A stretch of 64,000 nucleotides of DNA from Flectonema sp. DT1601 (Eukaryota > Euglenozoa > Diplonemea > Diplonemida > Diplonemidae): the NCBI GenBank assembly GCA_964019425.1, contig OZ025825.1, forward strand, positions 627,001 through 691,000, read 5' to 3'. The translations under genes and the position numbers were made by a program. This document shows, one piece after another, positions 20,842-30,973 of the stretch. How positions within the stretch are numbered: the stretch's first letter is position 1; each line of letters begins with the position of its first letter. Below the pieces are notes generated by a model. That model saw nothing but the letters and a program-made list of their open reading frames with translations, was not told the DNA's origin and did not search any database.

Positions 20842-21483
20842 ATGAAGATCAAGACACCAGGAAGGAAGTGTCTCGATGATATCATGAAACTGGACCTTTT
20901 AGAAAAATTAAGTAGCGCAGGAATTATGAACATGTGGACAACTCACCATCAGATGGTGAAGGACTACTGGGGTCGTGTTGTTAGTGATGCTGCTTATGAA
21001 GCAATGAAGCCTAGATTAGAAAAGAATCCTTACTTTGTTGTTCCAGTATTCAGAGACAAGGGTTTATTCAATGTTGTCACTAACTTTAGTGAAGATTTAG
21101 TACTGGTTTGTCCTCTCGGGGAGTGGCAGCAAAAACAATCTCATGCACAACCCCACATGACTCTTCAGTTTTTTACTGAACTTCAAAAATCAAAAGGAAT
21201 CGTTCTCGCACGTTGTGAACTTCAAGACCACCACATGACAAAACAAGATGCTATGTTTGTAACTCACATGTTATTAAAATATTACACATTGCCATCTCAT
21301 TATACCCACGTTGAACAGTTTAATAGGGAACCTCATATGTTTAACTTTAATAATTACCTTCGTCAAATTAAAGAAGATGCAGAATTAGAAACTGGTAAAG
21401 GAAAGAACGTTCGAATTGAAGATGCGAAAAGAGAACTAATCCTCCCGAAATCAAGTCCTGTTATTGACATCAAGTCTGCGTAG
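20842..21483 (+). CDS. ATP11: Mitochondrial F1-ATPase assembly factor ATP11 (ATPAF1)
   Basis: 213 residues. The ATP11 fold is recognisable from IMNMWTTHHQ, then YFVVPVFRD, LVCPLGEWQQ, HMTLQFFTELQKSKG and IVLARCEL. These match the family pattern of MW..HH, F..P, P..E, MTL.FF.EL...KG and VL.RG. ATP11 binds the F1 beta subunit and prevents its aggregation before hexamer assembly. The N-terminus (MKIKTPGRKCLDDIMKL) is short and basic but not a classical presequence. Length is slightly below that of yeast and human proteins, whose extra residues are mostly presequence. The C-terminal 30 residues are charged and variable. Confidence 0.85.
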   Translation: MKIKTPGRKCLDDIMKLDLLEKLSSAGIMNMWTTHHQMVKDYWGRVVSDAAYEAMKPRLEKNPYFVVPVFRDKGLFNVVTNFSEDLVLVCPLGEWQQKQSHAQPHMTLQFFTELQKSKGIVLARCELQDHHMTKQDAMFVTHMLLKYYTLPSHYTHVEQFNREPHMFNFNNYLRQIKEDAELETGKGKNVRIEDAKRELILPKSSPVIDIKSA

Positions 21484-21641
21484 TCTGTTTGGTTATTGAA
21501 CTGCTGGTATAACCGCCTGCTGGTGGCATGTTCGATTCTATTATGCCCATTGAGGATAGTTTTTAAAGTCGAAAAGTATTTAGTTTAAAAGACAGGTTGT
21601 TGTTGTTTATTTTATTTTATTTTTTCAATTTCTGATTTGAA

Positions 21642-21860
21642 ATGTTTTTGACTTCTTCGAATCCAGAAAACTCATCAGTTGAGAGGTCCAGTATTACTTT
21701 ACGATGTGTTGTAATTGATGAAGGGATACCAATACAGTTTACAAACAGACTTAATCATATTATGAATCAGGTGAGAGTTATTCATTCAGAGTTAGTTTTA
21801 TTATTAATATACATCTCTACATCATAGGCTAGACTACACTATTATGCCGGTTCGTGCTAA
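21642..21860 (+). CDS. Possible 53-residue protein with one intron, overlapping the next gene
   Basis: An ATG at 21642 after a T-rich stretch opens 43 codons up to CAG/GTGAGAG at 21770. A 57-base intron ending CATAG (21827) would join ten more codons and a TAA at 21858-21860. The resulting product is unknown. The last 17 bases overlap the start of the RRM gene (21844) in another frame. It could equally be that the AG at 21826-21827 is the trans-splice acceptor of the RRM gene and the first part is only intergenic sequence. No family match recognised. Confidence 0.25.
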
Positions 21861-22416
21861 CGTTGTGTACATCGATGATGGAAAAGAGTCGGAAGAAGAA
21901 GAGCCAGGAAGCCGTATTTTTATTGGAAATTTACCAAACAATACAACGAGAGAACATATTCAGGGATTCTTAACTGAAACGTATCTTCCAGAAGTAGAGA
22001 CTATAAAACTAGCTAGAGAAAGAGGAGATCGGTCATCATTCAAGGGTTACGCATTCGCTACTTTCAAACACGCGAGTACAGCAGCGATGGTTGTGAAAGA
22101 ATTGAATAAATCTCTTTGGAGACAAGGAGCAGATCCTGATGGTAGATGTCGTAAAGTTAATATTCAAATCTCTCCATTCTTCTCAAAGAAGGGAAAATGT
22201 TTTTGGTGCGGCTCATCAGAACACTCTCGTGAATCATGTACTCGTCGTACTGAAGGATTCAGTGGACTTGAATGTTACCGCTGCGGTCAAAAGGGTCACA
22301 TTCTTAAGGACTGTCCGCAATACAAGGAAGCCAAGAAGAGAAATGCTGAAAGAGAAGAGGCAACAAGAAAATGGAAAGCAGAGAGAGAAAAAGAAAGATT
22401 GGCTGGAGCTAACTGA
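21844..22416 (+). CDS. RRM plus two CCHC zinc knuckles RNA-binding protein
   Basis: 190 residues. The RRM spans about residues 22-105, with RNP2-like RIFIGNLP and RNP1-like KGYAFATF. Two zinc knuckles follow, CFWCGSSEHSRESC (about 119-132) and CYRCGQKGHILKDC (about 144-157), both with exact CX2CX4HX4C spacing. A highly charged Arg/Glu/Lys helix ends the protein. The layout resembles the RS2Z group of splicing-related proteins, though the tail is KERE-rich rather than RS-rich. The likely role is mRNA processing or binding. The gene sits just after a candidate acceptor at 21826-21827. Confidence 0.85.
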   Translation: MPVRANVVYIDDGKESEEEEPGSRIFIGNLPNNTTREHIQGFLTETYLPEVETIKLARERGDRSSFKGYAFATFKHASTAAMVVKELNKSLWRQGADPDGRCRKVNIQISPFFSKKGKCFWCGSSEHSRESCTRRTEGFSGLECYRCGQKGHILKDCPQYKEAKKRNAEREEATRKWKAEREKERLAGAN

Positions 22417-22775
22417 GTTGCTTTGATTCACGATAGTCCTTCACTCAGTCCATCACTAGAAGAAGAGTCATTTGGTTTAATAAAAGCAGTGGAGGGGAAA
22501 AAAAAATAAAAAAAATAAATAAAAGAGCTCAGTATCTGTTACGTCCATTGTTTGCTAACCCTGTTTGTTATTAAGTTTAATCATCCAACACAAAGTCATC
22601 ATAATTACATTGTCATTACGAAAAAAAAATTACGTCCCTTCCCTCCGGGTGACCATGTTGTCGTCACTAAAAAGGGCTATCAGACAGTTTATATGTTTAT
22701 ACTGTTGTTTTATTTTATTTTATTTTTACTTTTAAAAAACAAAAAAACAGTCCCTCCCATCTGCTCACATAGAAT
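22417..22775. other. Intergenic region ending in a pyrimidine-rich acceptor
   Basis: A-rich runs near 22498-22521, a T-rich stretch near 22705-22735, and pyrimidine-rich sequence ending CACATAG at 22772, three bases before the next AUG. No gene seen. Confidence 0.6.
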
Positions 22776-25700
22776 ATGAGTATTGAGGAGGCAGTATTTG
22801 GTATCCTAACGGAGCTCGCGACCGCATTGACGTCAAGTCCAGCAGCTCTTCCGTTAATTGAAAAGAGATTGGCAGATCTACGATTGTCTGATAGTTTTGG
22901 ATTTTCAAAAGGTGTTTGTAAAGTTCTATTAGAGAGTTCTGACCATGTAATCCAACACACAGCTGGATTAGTACTAAAACAACATTTAAATACTGACGAT
23001 AAGAGTAGGTCTGATGAAGCTGTTAGAAAAACTCTTTTAATTGGATTATCACATCCAACTGTTAGAACAGTATCCAGTACTTGTATTACAACATGTCTTC
23101 AGAGTGGACCTCATACATGGCCTGATCTCATTCCTACTGTTATTACCTTAATGAGGCAATCAAATTACTATGAAGGATCTCTTCAGTGTTTGGAACATCT
23201 TATAGAGAGGTTTCCTGATTCTGGAATGGGTGCTCAGATGCTTCCACTAATACCGGCAATCTTATCAAAAGATGAACCGAGTGAGGGAGCTCTTAATCTT
23301 TTACAAGGATTGTTTACATTGAATACTTGTGGTCAATCTCATGCTAATTTATCACCAGAACAACGTCGTCAGGCTGATGAATTGCAAGAAACAGTTCTCG
23401 CAACTCAACATGAATATGTTGGAACCTATTTACGTTATCTTATTAAATATTTAGGTGGTGGACAACCATCAAAGCTTGCCTGTATTGCAATGAGAAATAT
23501 CGCAGACACGGTAATGCTTTGGACATCAACCACAAAAGAACTTTGGACGATAATACTAAACAGCTGTATTCAATATTTAGGTGACTCTGCAGGTAACATA
23601 CAGAGTGAACACTTGGAGTTGATTAGGATATTCTCAGTGAATACAATCAGACAAGCATCTATTCTCGATACTTGTTCTGATCATTTTAAAAAATCATTAA
23701 TAAATGGTCCATTATTAACTGCTTTATTGAATGGATTGTTGTGGTCGGAATTAGCGCTATCGACAGAGTCAGGTATCACGAATAGTAATGATGGAGATCA
23801 GGCTGATCCTGAATACCTTCCTTCTGATGATCAGTTTAATAAAGATGATGATGACGAACATGAACCTGATGGCGATGAACTAACCGACTCCCTTCTTAAA
23901 AAATTTAAAAATGATAATAATTTTGGTCTTCGTTCTCAAACTCAATTCTGTCTCAGTTCGTTATCAACTGAATTTAGTGAAGATCTCTGCCAATCGTTAA
24001 TGGAGACTTGTGGAAGTAGACTTCAACATGAGAATTGGAAATATCGTGAAGCAGCAATCACCTTACTGGGTGTTTGCATACCAGAGACAGCACATGAATT
24101 GCTAAGAAGAGAACTACTTCAGAGAATTGTTTCTGTATTACAAAAATGTATTCAAAGTGATCCTTATGCTCTGGTTAGAGCTGCAGCACTTTGGTGTGTA
24201 GAACAGATTGGAGACGGACTCCTCGAATACTTATCAATGTTTGATGACAGCGACAGTGATGATGATTCAGAATTCCAAGCAGACCCATCTGGTGCGACTG
24301 CTTTTATTGACACCCAGTGCATCCCGATTCTTCAAGGATCACTTCTTGATCCAAATAAAAGATGTCAACGTAATGCCATAACAGGTCTCGCAGCACTAGC
24401 CTCGTGCTCTCCAGTCATAAATTGTAACGCTTCCCTCCATGCTCTTATTGATTGCCTTCCGAAGTATCATCTTTATAACAGATGTAAGGTCTTTTCATCT
24501 GTAGTGACAGCTTTGTCAGCACCAGCACCAGATAAAGTAACCGGAATTGTTGAGAAAATAGCATCTCACTGTGATAGAATAATCCAGACTGGCAACAATC
24601 TTGTTAGAACAAGTGAATTGCCGTACATCTTAGCTGCTTGTGCTAAAGGTTTGTTAGCTGAAGACAACATCAGTCAACAATTAGCTGTAAAGTTATTGGA
24701 ACAGGCGACTATTGTTGTGAGAACAGTACATGCGGCAGTTATGAGTCACCACTTTTGGGGATTGAACAGCGCGGTTTGTGCACTGGATGTGGTCTCTACT
24801 ATTGCTGATACCTGTCCAGAAGTCTTTACACAACAATCAATTCATATTAAAGACTTACTGGAGGTAGCTGTGTCTCTTTGTAGTTTAGAATCGTTAGCTG
24901 CGACGGCGTCAACTGCAGGTGATCGTCGGGCAATCATCGATGGGTGTGCAGCTCTTTCAGGAGATCTTGCAGTAAAGAACTTTAGTGTGATCGCTCCATT
25001 GGTACCTTCAGTTATTCAGTTCTTATCGTATCAAGCTTTGTATGGACTTGTTGAAGATCAATCATACACGAGAGCATGTGTGGCGAGAAGTAACGTCTTC
25101 TGGGCCTCTTCTGAAGTAGTCCACAGAGCGAATATAGAACACATCCAACCTTACTTGTTGGGATTCGCTAAAACAGCTGTGGCATTAATGAAGGAAATGA
25201 CGGGTAGAAAAGGTGCGAAGGGTTTTAAAAGTAACTTGGCTGGTCTACTTGGAAAAATTGCAGGCAGAGATGCGACAGTCTTACTGAACCCGGAATGTGG
25301 TTTTGATGGAGAGATGCTGTTGGAATGGGCAATGACAACTTCAGCAATCGATAACTGCGATGAAAAACATGAAAACGTTATTGGTATGGGTCACCTTCTA
25401 CGAACAACATCTGATCCCAGCCTGTGGATAATCTACGGATTGATTCTTGTTACTTACATCAGGTCAGGGATGTCGCCTATCCCTGAACCCATTAGGGAAT
25501 TGATTATTAATTTAAAGTCGATTGTTCAGTCTGTTCCTCCTCCTAAAGTTGATTCTATATATTTTGTGTTTGAATACTTTAGAGCTGCTGATTTCAAATC
25601 GTGGACTTACGAATCGATAACAAATTTATCAAAAGCATCGAATACTCCTACTCCTGATGAGCAGGCATGGAAATATCTCTGTAAGATGCATGGATCATCG

Positions 25701-25814
25701 AGATACTCTGGTCTTCGTCCTACTGATGTCAGATCTATGTATTCTCAGGGGATGAGACATATAGAACAAGACTATGTGACTGCAGTTAAATCTATGTTGC
25801 ATGAATTATCATAA
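22776..25814 (+). CDS. TNPO1-like: Transportin/importin-beta family nuclear import receptor
   Basis: 1012 residues made of HEAT-type helical repeats from end to end, near the usual length of karyopherin-beta proteins (850-1100). An acidic insert at about 345-375 (DPEYLPSDDQFNKDDDDEHE and following residues) resembles the acidic H8 loop of transportin, which couples Ran binding to cargo release. It is followed by LRSQTQFCLSSLSTEF and then HENWKYREAAITLLG, matching the transportin/importin pattern W(K/R)xREAAxLxLG. The early TWPDLIPTVITLM fits the conserved WPxLxP motif of repeat 3. The import role is secure; the exact paralogue (transportin versus another importin) is less sure. Confidence 0.85.
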   Translation: MSIEEAVFGILTELATALTSSPAALPLIEKRLADLRLSDSFGFSKGVCKVLLESSDHVIQHTAGLVLKQHLNTDDKSRSDEAVRKTLLIGLSHPTVRTVSSTCITTCLQSGPHTWPDLIPTVITLMRQSNYYEGSLQCLEHLIERFPDSGMGAQMLPLIPAILSKDEPSEGALNLLQGLFTLNTCGQSHANLSPEQRRQADELQETVLATQHEYVGTYLRYLIKYLGGGQPSKLACIAMRNIADTVMLWTSTTKELWTIILNSCIQYLGDSAGNIQSEHLELIRIFSVNTIRQASILDTCSDHFKKSLINGPLLTALLNGLLWSELALSTESGITNSNDGDQADPEYLPSDDQFNKDDDDEHEPDGDELTDSLLKKFKNDNNFGLRSQTQFCLSSLSTEFSEDLCQSLMETCGSRLQHENWKYREAAITLLGVCIPETAHELLRRELLQRIVSVLQKCIQSDPYALVRAAALWCVEQIGDGLLEYLSMFDDSDSDDDSEFQADPSGATAFIDTQCIPILQGSLLDPNKRCQRNAITGLAALASCSPVINCNASLHALIDCLPKYHLYNRCKVFSSVVTALSAPAPDKVTGIVEKIASHCDRIIQTGNNLVRTSELPYILAACAKGLLAEDNISQQLAVKLLEQATIVVRTVHAAVMSHHFWGLNSAVCALDVVSTIADTCPEVFTQQSIHIKDLLEVAVSLCSLESLAATASTAGDRRAIIDGCAALSGDLAVKNFSVIAPLVPSVIQFLSYQALYGLVEDQSYTRACVARSNVFWASSEVVHRANIEHIQPYLLGFAKTAVALMKEMTGRKGAKGFKSNLAGLLGKIAGRDATVLLNPECGFDGEMLLEWAMTTSAIDNCDEKHENVIGMGHLLRTTSDPSLWIIYGLILVTYIRSGMSPIPEPIRELIINLKSIVQSVPPPKVDSIYFVFEYFRAADFKSWTYESITNLSKASNTPTPDEQAWKYLCKMHGSSRYSGLRPTDVRSMYSQGMRHIEQDYVTAVKSMLHELS

Positions 25815-26287
25815 CTTCAGTAGCGTCATAACTTACTTTGGAATACGTTTTTTTTTTCTTCTTTTTTTTTCTCGATATGGTACATACACTTTTTTTTTTT
25901 TTTTTTTTTTTTTTTGTCAAGGTTTTGTATCCGTTTTTTGTTTTGTTTGAGAAACTATCGGAAGAAACGAATAAAATTATGAAGAGAGAGGAAAAAAAAC
26001 AAAACAAAACAAAAATAGAATAAAAAGGGAGGACTACTTGGTGAGCTCAAAAAGTGATATTTGGCAGCAAAAACTTGGTTGACTTATAGAAAAATCAATT
26101 CTCTTCCTGTGTGTATGTGCACCTCGTGCGTCAACGAAATAAGGTAACCAAGAAAATTAAAAAAAAAAAAAAATCAAATGCCTGCCGCGTTGTATCATTT
26201 TATTATTATTATTTATTTTTTATTTTTCTCCCTTTTCGATCAAGTTGACTTTCTAATTTTTTTGGAAGACCTCTTCATGTAATTAAT

Positions 26288-26324
<37 letters not shown>

Positions 26325-26477
26325 TGTTTTTTTTTTTTTTGCGAAAATATTGTTTTTTTGTTAAAAACCTTTTTATCACATTATTATTTATCAAAACTCA
26401 GTGAAGAAGGAAAGTCAAACCAAACAGATGGAAATCATGTTACTACTACTTCACTCGTCAGGTTACTCACCGGTAAT
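25815..26477. other. Intergenic region with very long homopolymer runs
   Basis: T-runs near 25850-25872 and 25891-25915, A-runs near 26159-26174 and 26289-26321, a T-run near 26327-26340. An acceptor-like TTCACTCGTCAG ends at 26461, 17 bases before the chosen AUG. No gene seen. Confidence 0.6.
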
Positions 26478-29400
26478 ATGTCTAATGCGAAACATTTAGG
26501 TTTCGACGATGACACACCACATGCACGAAGTCCGATATCAATCACTGTCGATTCAAGCAGAGGTCAATATACGATAACACTACCGACAAATGTATTTCAC
26601 TGGGAGTTACTAAGTAAAGTGTGTGAGAGACACGGAATGTTGAGTGTCGGAATGATGCCTGGCGAAAAGAGAAGTGTCGAAATGATTACTGACAAGCTAC
26701 CAGATGGGTGGATCAGAATTGAGCATTCCGGTGATAAAGTCACCAACGCATCATTTGTGAATGGAAATCATCAAATTGATTTAAGTAAATGTACGAAACT
26801 AACTTTACACCCTTACGACTGTTCTTCATTAGTAGGAAAGTATATTGAGCACTACTGGATTAGCGGTTCAGAACATGGAGTAGAAGCAAAGAAAGTTGTC
26901 AGTCACACTGCGGGAGAACTTTTTTGCGACGACGGTGAACATTACCATCTAAGTAACCCAGCCATCTCTCCAATTGGAATTGCTAGTAAACGAAAAGGTG
27001 TTGACGGAGTCTTTCTTCCAAGTGGCAGAAAAGTTATTTGGCAGATTTTCCTCACTGAAGAAAATGCAACGGGAGGCCTTCCCTGTGACTTCCTTGGCGA
27101 TGTTCCTTTTTATTTATCAGCTGCTACTGTAGAGGAATGGAATTCTATCATCGAAATCCTAGGACATACGGACTTCCAATGTTTTACCATCGGTCAATTG
27201 AAAGATGCCCTCGGTAAGATTGACATATCCAAACTTCATGACTATACTTGCCAATTCAGATGTGTTATAAAATATCAATTAAAGAGAATGTTTGGATCAT
27301 ATCTTCGTGGCTTATTATATTGGATGATAGATGATGATGGGAGCGGTTACCTTTCACCGTTTTTGTCTGAATACAGGAATCGTTTTACTGCTCCGAAATT
27401 TGCATCTGTTGGAGGACTGACCTTAAAAAAATTAATATGTCGTCTTATTGCTTTATTATTTGACGTGTCACACGGTTGGAACGCTTCACCAGATGTTGAG
27501 AATGAACTTTTGGCGAGATCACTGCCGACAACATTTAGTTCAGAAGTCGGAACCTTGTCTTTCTTTTCAATATTTTTAGTGTTGGAAAAATACATCGCAG
27601 AAGAGACTGTTGAGTGTGACGTGGATGGCGGTGACCTTTTCAGTGAGCTTTTTGATATTTATTATCAAATCAAAGGCGTCGAGATTGGACATGACAAGAG
27701 GGAATCCTACTTAGAGCGAAAAAAGATTTACAACTTTATCATGGAGCACATCGAACCTCACCTACTGCGAAATCCCACAACGACTCTGGGTAAATTCTTA
27801 TGTTCCAAAATGACTCGTGAAAAAGACTTGAGTGATCCTTCAACGAGAAAAGATTTCTTATATGGGATATTCGCTTCTGATGTTAACACTGCTCGTGAGT
27901 TTAGAAGAGTTTATCCAGACTGTTTTACTATTGATTCCATCATAGACGATGAATGTGTATTTGTTAGAAGTGCAAAAGCTTCGATTCTAATGGGAGAAAG
28001 TCGGGACTTTGACACCCGCGGAGAACGTATTGATAAGGCTGTGATTAATTTCGAAAACAGTGATCAAAATATTTCACAGTGTAAAGTAGCACAAGACCTA
28101 CTAGCATATCATGGAGTCAGTGTCAATCAGATCATGAGTCCATCTGGGATAGAGAAGAAACAGCTACTTGAGAAAAGCCACGGAGACGGTTATATGTACA
28201 GCGACCTCTTGCATATGGTCGGCAGCAATGCAGAAACTACATTCTTGCGAATATTTGATTGTCTCCATATAAATACTAAACCTCCTCATAGGAATCTAGT
28301 AAGCTATTTAATTGAGTGCATCTCATTAAGTGAGAAGTTGTTGAAATATTTAAGAGAACACACCAAGCCTGCGTGGGTTGACGATTTCACCGATTTCTTC
28401 TTTGAAGATAAGATTCCAGACAGTAAAGAAATTGCTTCACTGAAGCCAAAAGAAGACGACGGAAGGCACACCATCCTAACAAAGTACAACACCAATAAAC
28501 CCGTACAGAATGGTAATGTGTTTGAGTTAAACATGGATGTTGAAGATTCAATATTTTATAGACTCATGTTGCGGCTGCGTGAAATGTACGGACCGCTTTT
28601 TGTGGATGCGAAACAACGAGCAGACCAGTTGGCTTCACAAATACATATCAACAGTGACGATGATACTTTTAGAGTTCCTTCTATGCTACTGAAACACAAT
28701 AAGAGTTCTGAAGTATTCGAAATGGTTGGAGAATACACTCTCTATGGATTATATTATTGTATCTTCCCCCCTGAAGATGTATCTGATTTCCGATCACCAG
28801 TTGCAGTAAGGGATACCTTTAATACTGAAACACTGTACTCCTTGCCAACAGGAAATCACGCTCTGGAAACAGCTACTAAAGAACGAGCCAACCGTCTCAA
28901 CCTTGCTCTTGGGTACTACATTTCGAAATTTAGAAGGACGACAGTCGTGCCAGCAGTATTAGAGTATTTCATTAAATTAAATGAGCTTTACACTTTTTTG
29001 TATAGCAACGACTCACCCAGTCCACCACACCTCCAGCCAACGGGATTTCAGATGGAAGACCTGGAGGGGTACGGATGGAGCGAACACGTAAAACACGTCT
29101 TCACGTCGACGGATATTTCACACGTGAACATGGCGATGCTTTCGGTGTCAGACGCTATGCAGTTTTATTACTTATATTCGGGTGACAACTTAGAGAACAA
29201 AAATCTAAAGAAATGGAGTGACGCAGTGCTGGAATATGTGGTTCGATTCTTACAAAGCTGGCAGAACGATAATAAATTTGAGGAATTCAAACAAGAAAAG
29301 AAAAGACTTCAAACACAGCGCAAAGGACAATATATTCCCAAAGACATGTACGATACCGAAGAGTGTGAGGACGACGCTGATTGGGAGACGAGACTTAAAA

Positions 29401-29960
29401 AAGAATTTCGGGAACACCGCAAAGAAGCTGAGGAAGCCAAACTGAAGGAGGAACTCCACGAGAAGCAGGAAAAAGAAGATGCGGAACTGCAGGCTGCCAT
29501 CGAGAAATCGTTTGAGCAGTCAGCGGCGAAGACAGATGGAAATCAAAACTCCGAAGACAAACCAAAAGAAGCCGACGAGGATGAGGAATGTAAAGATGAC
29601 GATTGGGAAGCCAAACTAAAGGAGGAACTCCGCGAGAAGAAGAAGGAACGAAATGATGCGGAACTGCAGGCTGCCATCGAGAAATCGCTGGAACTGCCGG
29701 CGACAGATGGAAATCAAAACTCCGAAAACAAACCAAAAGAAGCCGGCGAGGATGAAGAATGCAAAGATGACGATTGGGAAGCCAAACTGAAAGAGGAACT
29801 CCGCGAGAAGAAGGAGAAGGAACGAAGTGATGCGGAACTGCAGGATGCCGCAAATGGAAATCAAAACTCCGAAGACAAACCAAAAGATACCGACGAGGAT
29901 GAAGAATGTAAAGATGACGATTGGGAAGCCAAACTAAAGGAGGAACTCCCTGCGGGCTGA
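26478..29960 (+). CDS. Large protein with C-terminal tandem repeats carrying ubiquitin-interacting motifs
   Basis: 1160 residues from the AUG at 26478, the first in-frame AUG after the acceptor at 26460-26461. The first 950 residues are globular and not recognised. The first stretch (SPISITVDSSRGQYTITLP) could be a beta-grasp or PDZ-like start, without proof. From about residue 960 the protein is highly charged. Four related units begin near 29350, 29536, 29707 and 29850. The first two contain EDAELQAAIEKSFEQ and NDAELQAAIEKSLEL, which fit the ubiquitin-interacting motif (acidic, hydrophobic, A..xS, acidic). The third is degenerate. Each unit also has CKDDDWEAKLKEELREK. Ubiquitin binding is therefore likely; the enzyme or scaffold role of the main body is unknown. 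Confidence 0.7.
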   Translation: MSNAKHLGFDDDTPHARSPISITVDSSRGQYTITLPTNVFHWELLSKVCERHGMLSVGMMPGEKRSVEMITDKLPDGWIRIEHSGDKVTNASFVNGNHQIDLSKCTKLTLHPYDCSSLVGKYIEHYWISGSEHGVEAKKVVSHTAGELFCDDGEHYHLSNPAISPIGIASKRKGVDGVFLPSGRKVIWQIFLTEENATGGLPCDFLGDVPFYLSAATVEEWNSIIEILGHTDFQCFTIGQLKDALGKIDISKLHDYTCQFRCVIKYQLKRMFGSYLRGLLYWMIDDDGSGYLSPFLSEYRNRFTAPKFASVGGLTLKKLICRLIALLFDVSHGWNASPDVENELLARSLPTTFSSEVGTLSFFSIFLVLEKYIAEETVECDVDGGDLFSELFDIYYQIKGVEIGHDKRESYLERKKIYNFIMEHIEPHLLRNPTTTLGKFLCSKMTREKDLSDPSTRKDFLYGIFASDVNTAREFRRVYPDCFTIDSIIDDECVFVRSAKASILMGESRDFDTRGERIDKAVINFENSDQNISQCKVAQDLLAYHGVSVNQIMSPSGIEKKQLLEKSHGDGYMYSDLLHMVGSNAETTFLRIFDCLHINTKPPHRNLVSYLIECISLSEKLLKYLREHTKPAWVDDFTDFFFEDKIPDSKEIASLKPKEDDGRHTILTKYNTNKPVQNGNVFELNMDVEDSIFYRLMLRLREMYGPLFVDAKQRADQLASQIHINSDDDTFRVPSMLLKHNKSSEVFEMVGEYTLYGLYYCIFPPEDVSDFRSPVAVRDTFNTETLYSLPTGNHALETATKERANRLNLALGYYISKFRRTTVVPAVLEYFIKLNELYTFLYSNDSPSPPHLQPTGFQMEDLEGYGWSEHVKHVFTSTDISHVNMAMLSVSDAMQFYYLYSGDNLENKNLKKWSDAVLEYVVRFLQSWQNDNKFEEFKQEKKRLQTQRKGQYIPKDMYDTEECEDDADWETRLKKEFREHRKEAEEAKLKEELHEKQEKEDAELQAAIEKSFEQSAAKTDGNQNSEDKPKEADEDEECKDDDWEAKLKEELREKKKERNDAELQAAIEKSLELPATDGNQNSENKPKEAGEDEECKDDDWEAKLKEELREKKEKERSDAELQDAANGNQNSEDKPKDTDEDEECKDDDWEAKLKEELPAG
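29536..29957 (+). repeat. In-frame coding tandem repeat, about 171 bp unit
   Basis: Units at 29536-29706, 29707-29849 (shortened) and 29850-29957 (partial) share NQNSEDKPKEA, DEDEECKDDDWEAKLKEEL and, in the earlier ones, a ubiquitin-interacting motif. A more diverged unit lies before them at about 29350-29535. DNA identity between the later units is high, suggesting recent expansion. Confidence 0.8.
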
Positions 29961-30748
29961 TCTCTGATGGAATTAAATGGAATTCAAACAGTATTAAAGA
30001 CTAAAATATAGACCTTAACGACCATCTGTATAATCAAAATATAGTTTTTTTGTGTATTATTCTCCTTCCTGTTTGTGACTGCAGTGATAAATTTGTTATT
30101 TTCCAAAAAAACTCATAAGATTCGGTAGCTTTTCACTCATCGGTTTGCGGTTCCCATTAAATCGAATTAAATAATAAATCAGATGCTGAAACACTGTTGG
30201 AATCTAATTTTAAAAAAATTATCACTTTATACATGAGCCAGTGATGCTTCGTTCTTTTTTGTTTACACCGAGTCAATTCTTTGGGCTGATAATAATATCT
30301 GCCTTTTTTTTATTTTATTTTTTTTTTTGATAAAATCGTTATTTTATTTATTTCAGTTGTTTGCTTACCACCAACTGGTCCGGCGCAGTTATGACCTTAA
30401 ACTGACTGTCATCTTACCTGATCCTTTTGGTTTTTATTTCTTGCTGAGTGATATGGCTATGTGCTGCCCAAATCTTTTGTGGTACATTTCTAAAGCTTTT
30501 CGGTAAGCCCACAGTACACTTATAATGCTTTGGACAACTGGGGGTGAACGATCCTCGGTACTGTTCCGGGGGTTTCTATTTTCTTTCGTGGAGTGTGGGC
30601 ATATAGCACATGTGGTCGTATTATAAAGAAAGATGTATATGAAAGAAAGAAGATTTTTTATTTTTTTTCACCTTCCCCCCACTCCCAGATCGTTTCTCTT
30701 TTATTTTCTTTTGTTGTTTACAACCTGTTAGCCTCTGGGCAAGGTGGA

Positions 30749-30773
30749 GGCTGGAAGTCGATCACTTCCAGCC
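30749..30773. other. Perfect 10-bp inverted repeat (hairpin) with 5-base loop
   Basis: GGCTGGAAGT, loop CGATC, ACTTCCAGCC. It lies in a locally GC-richer block inside A/T-rich spacer. It could be part of a non-coding RNA or a processing signal; neither is shown. Confidence 0.6.
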
Positions 30774-30934
30774 AATACTATGAAACTACAATCTTCGCGA
30801 TTGGGTCCTTACTGATGCGGGCTACCCAGACCCCTCGTAGTCATCAGTTTGTATTTTGCTAACTAAACTAAACTAAACTGTCAACGTTAATTTTAGCCAA
30901 TTTTTTTTTTTTTTTTTTTAATTCCTTCTCCCCT

Positions 30935-30955
30935 CATCTATCATTCATGTCACAG
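30935..30955 (+). other. Predicted spliced-leader trans-splice acceptor of the AKT-like gene
   Basis: T-run at 30901-30919, then pyrimidine-rich sequence ending TGTCACAG at 30955. The AUG chosen for the kinase (30974) follows after 18 bases; an AUG at 30947 lies before the acceptor and would be removed. Confidence 0.55.
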
Positions 30956-30973
30956 GTTTGCGGGAGCAAAAAT

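Larger units (their letters stand above)
29961..30973. other. Intergenic region with a strong hairpin
   Basis: About 1 kb with T-runs near 30305-30330 and 30901-30919, a GC-richer block at about 30700-30850, and AAACT repeats near 30860-30878. The block carries a perfect 10-bp stem at 30749-30773 and could hold a structured RNA. No protein gene seen. Confidence 0.5.

Noticed and set aside
29395-29883. Minus-strand frames opposite the UIM repeats
   Set aside because: Mirror of the tandem repeat; no independent coding signal.
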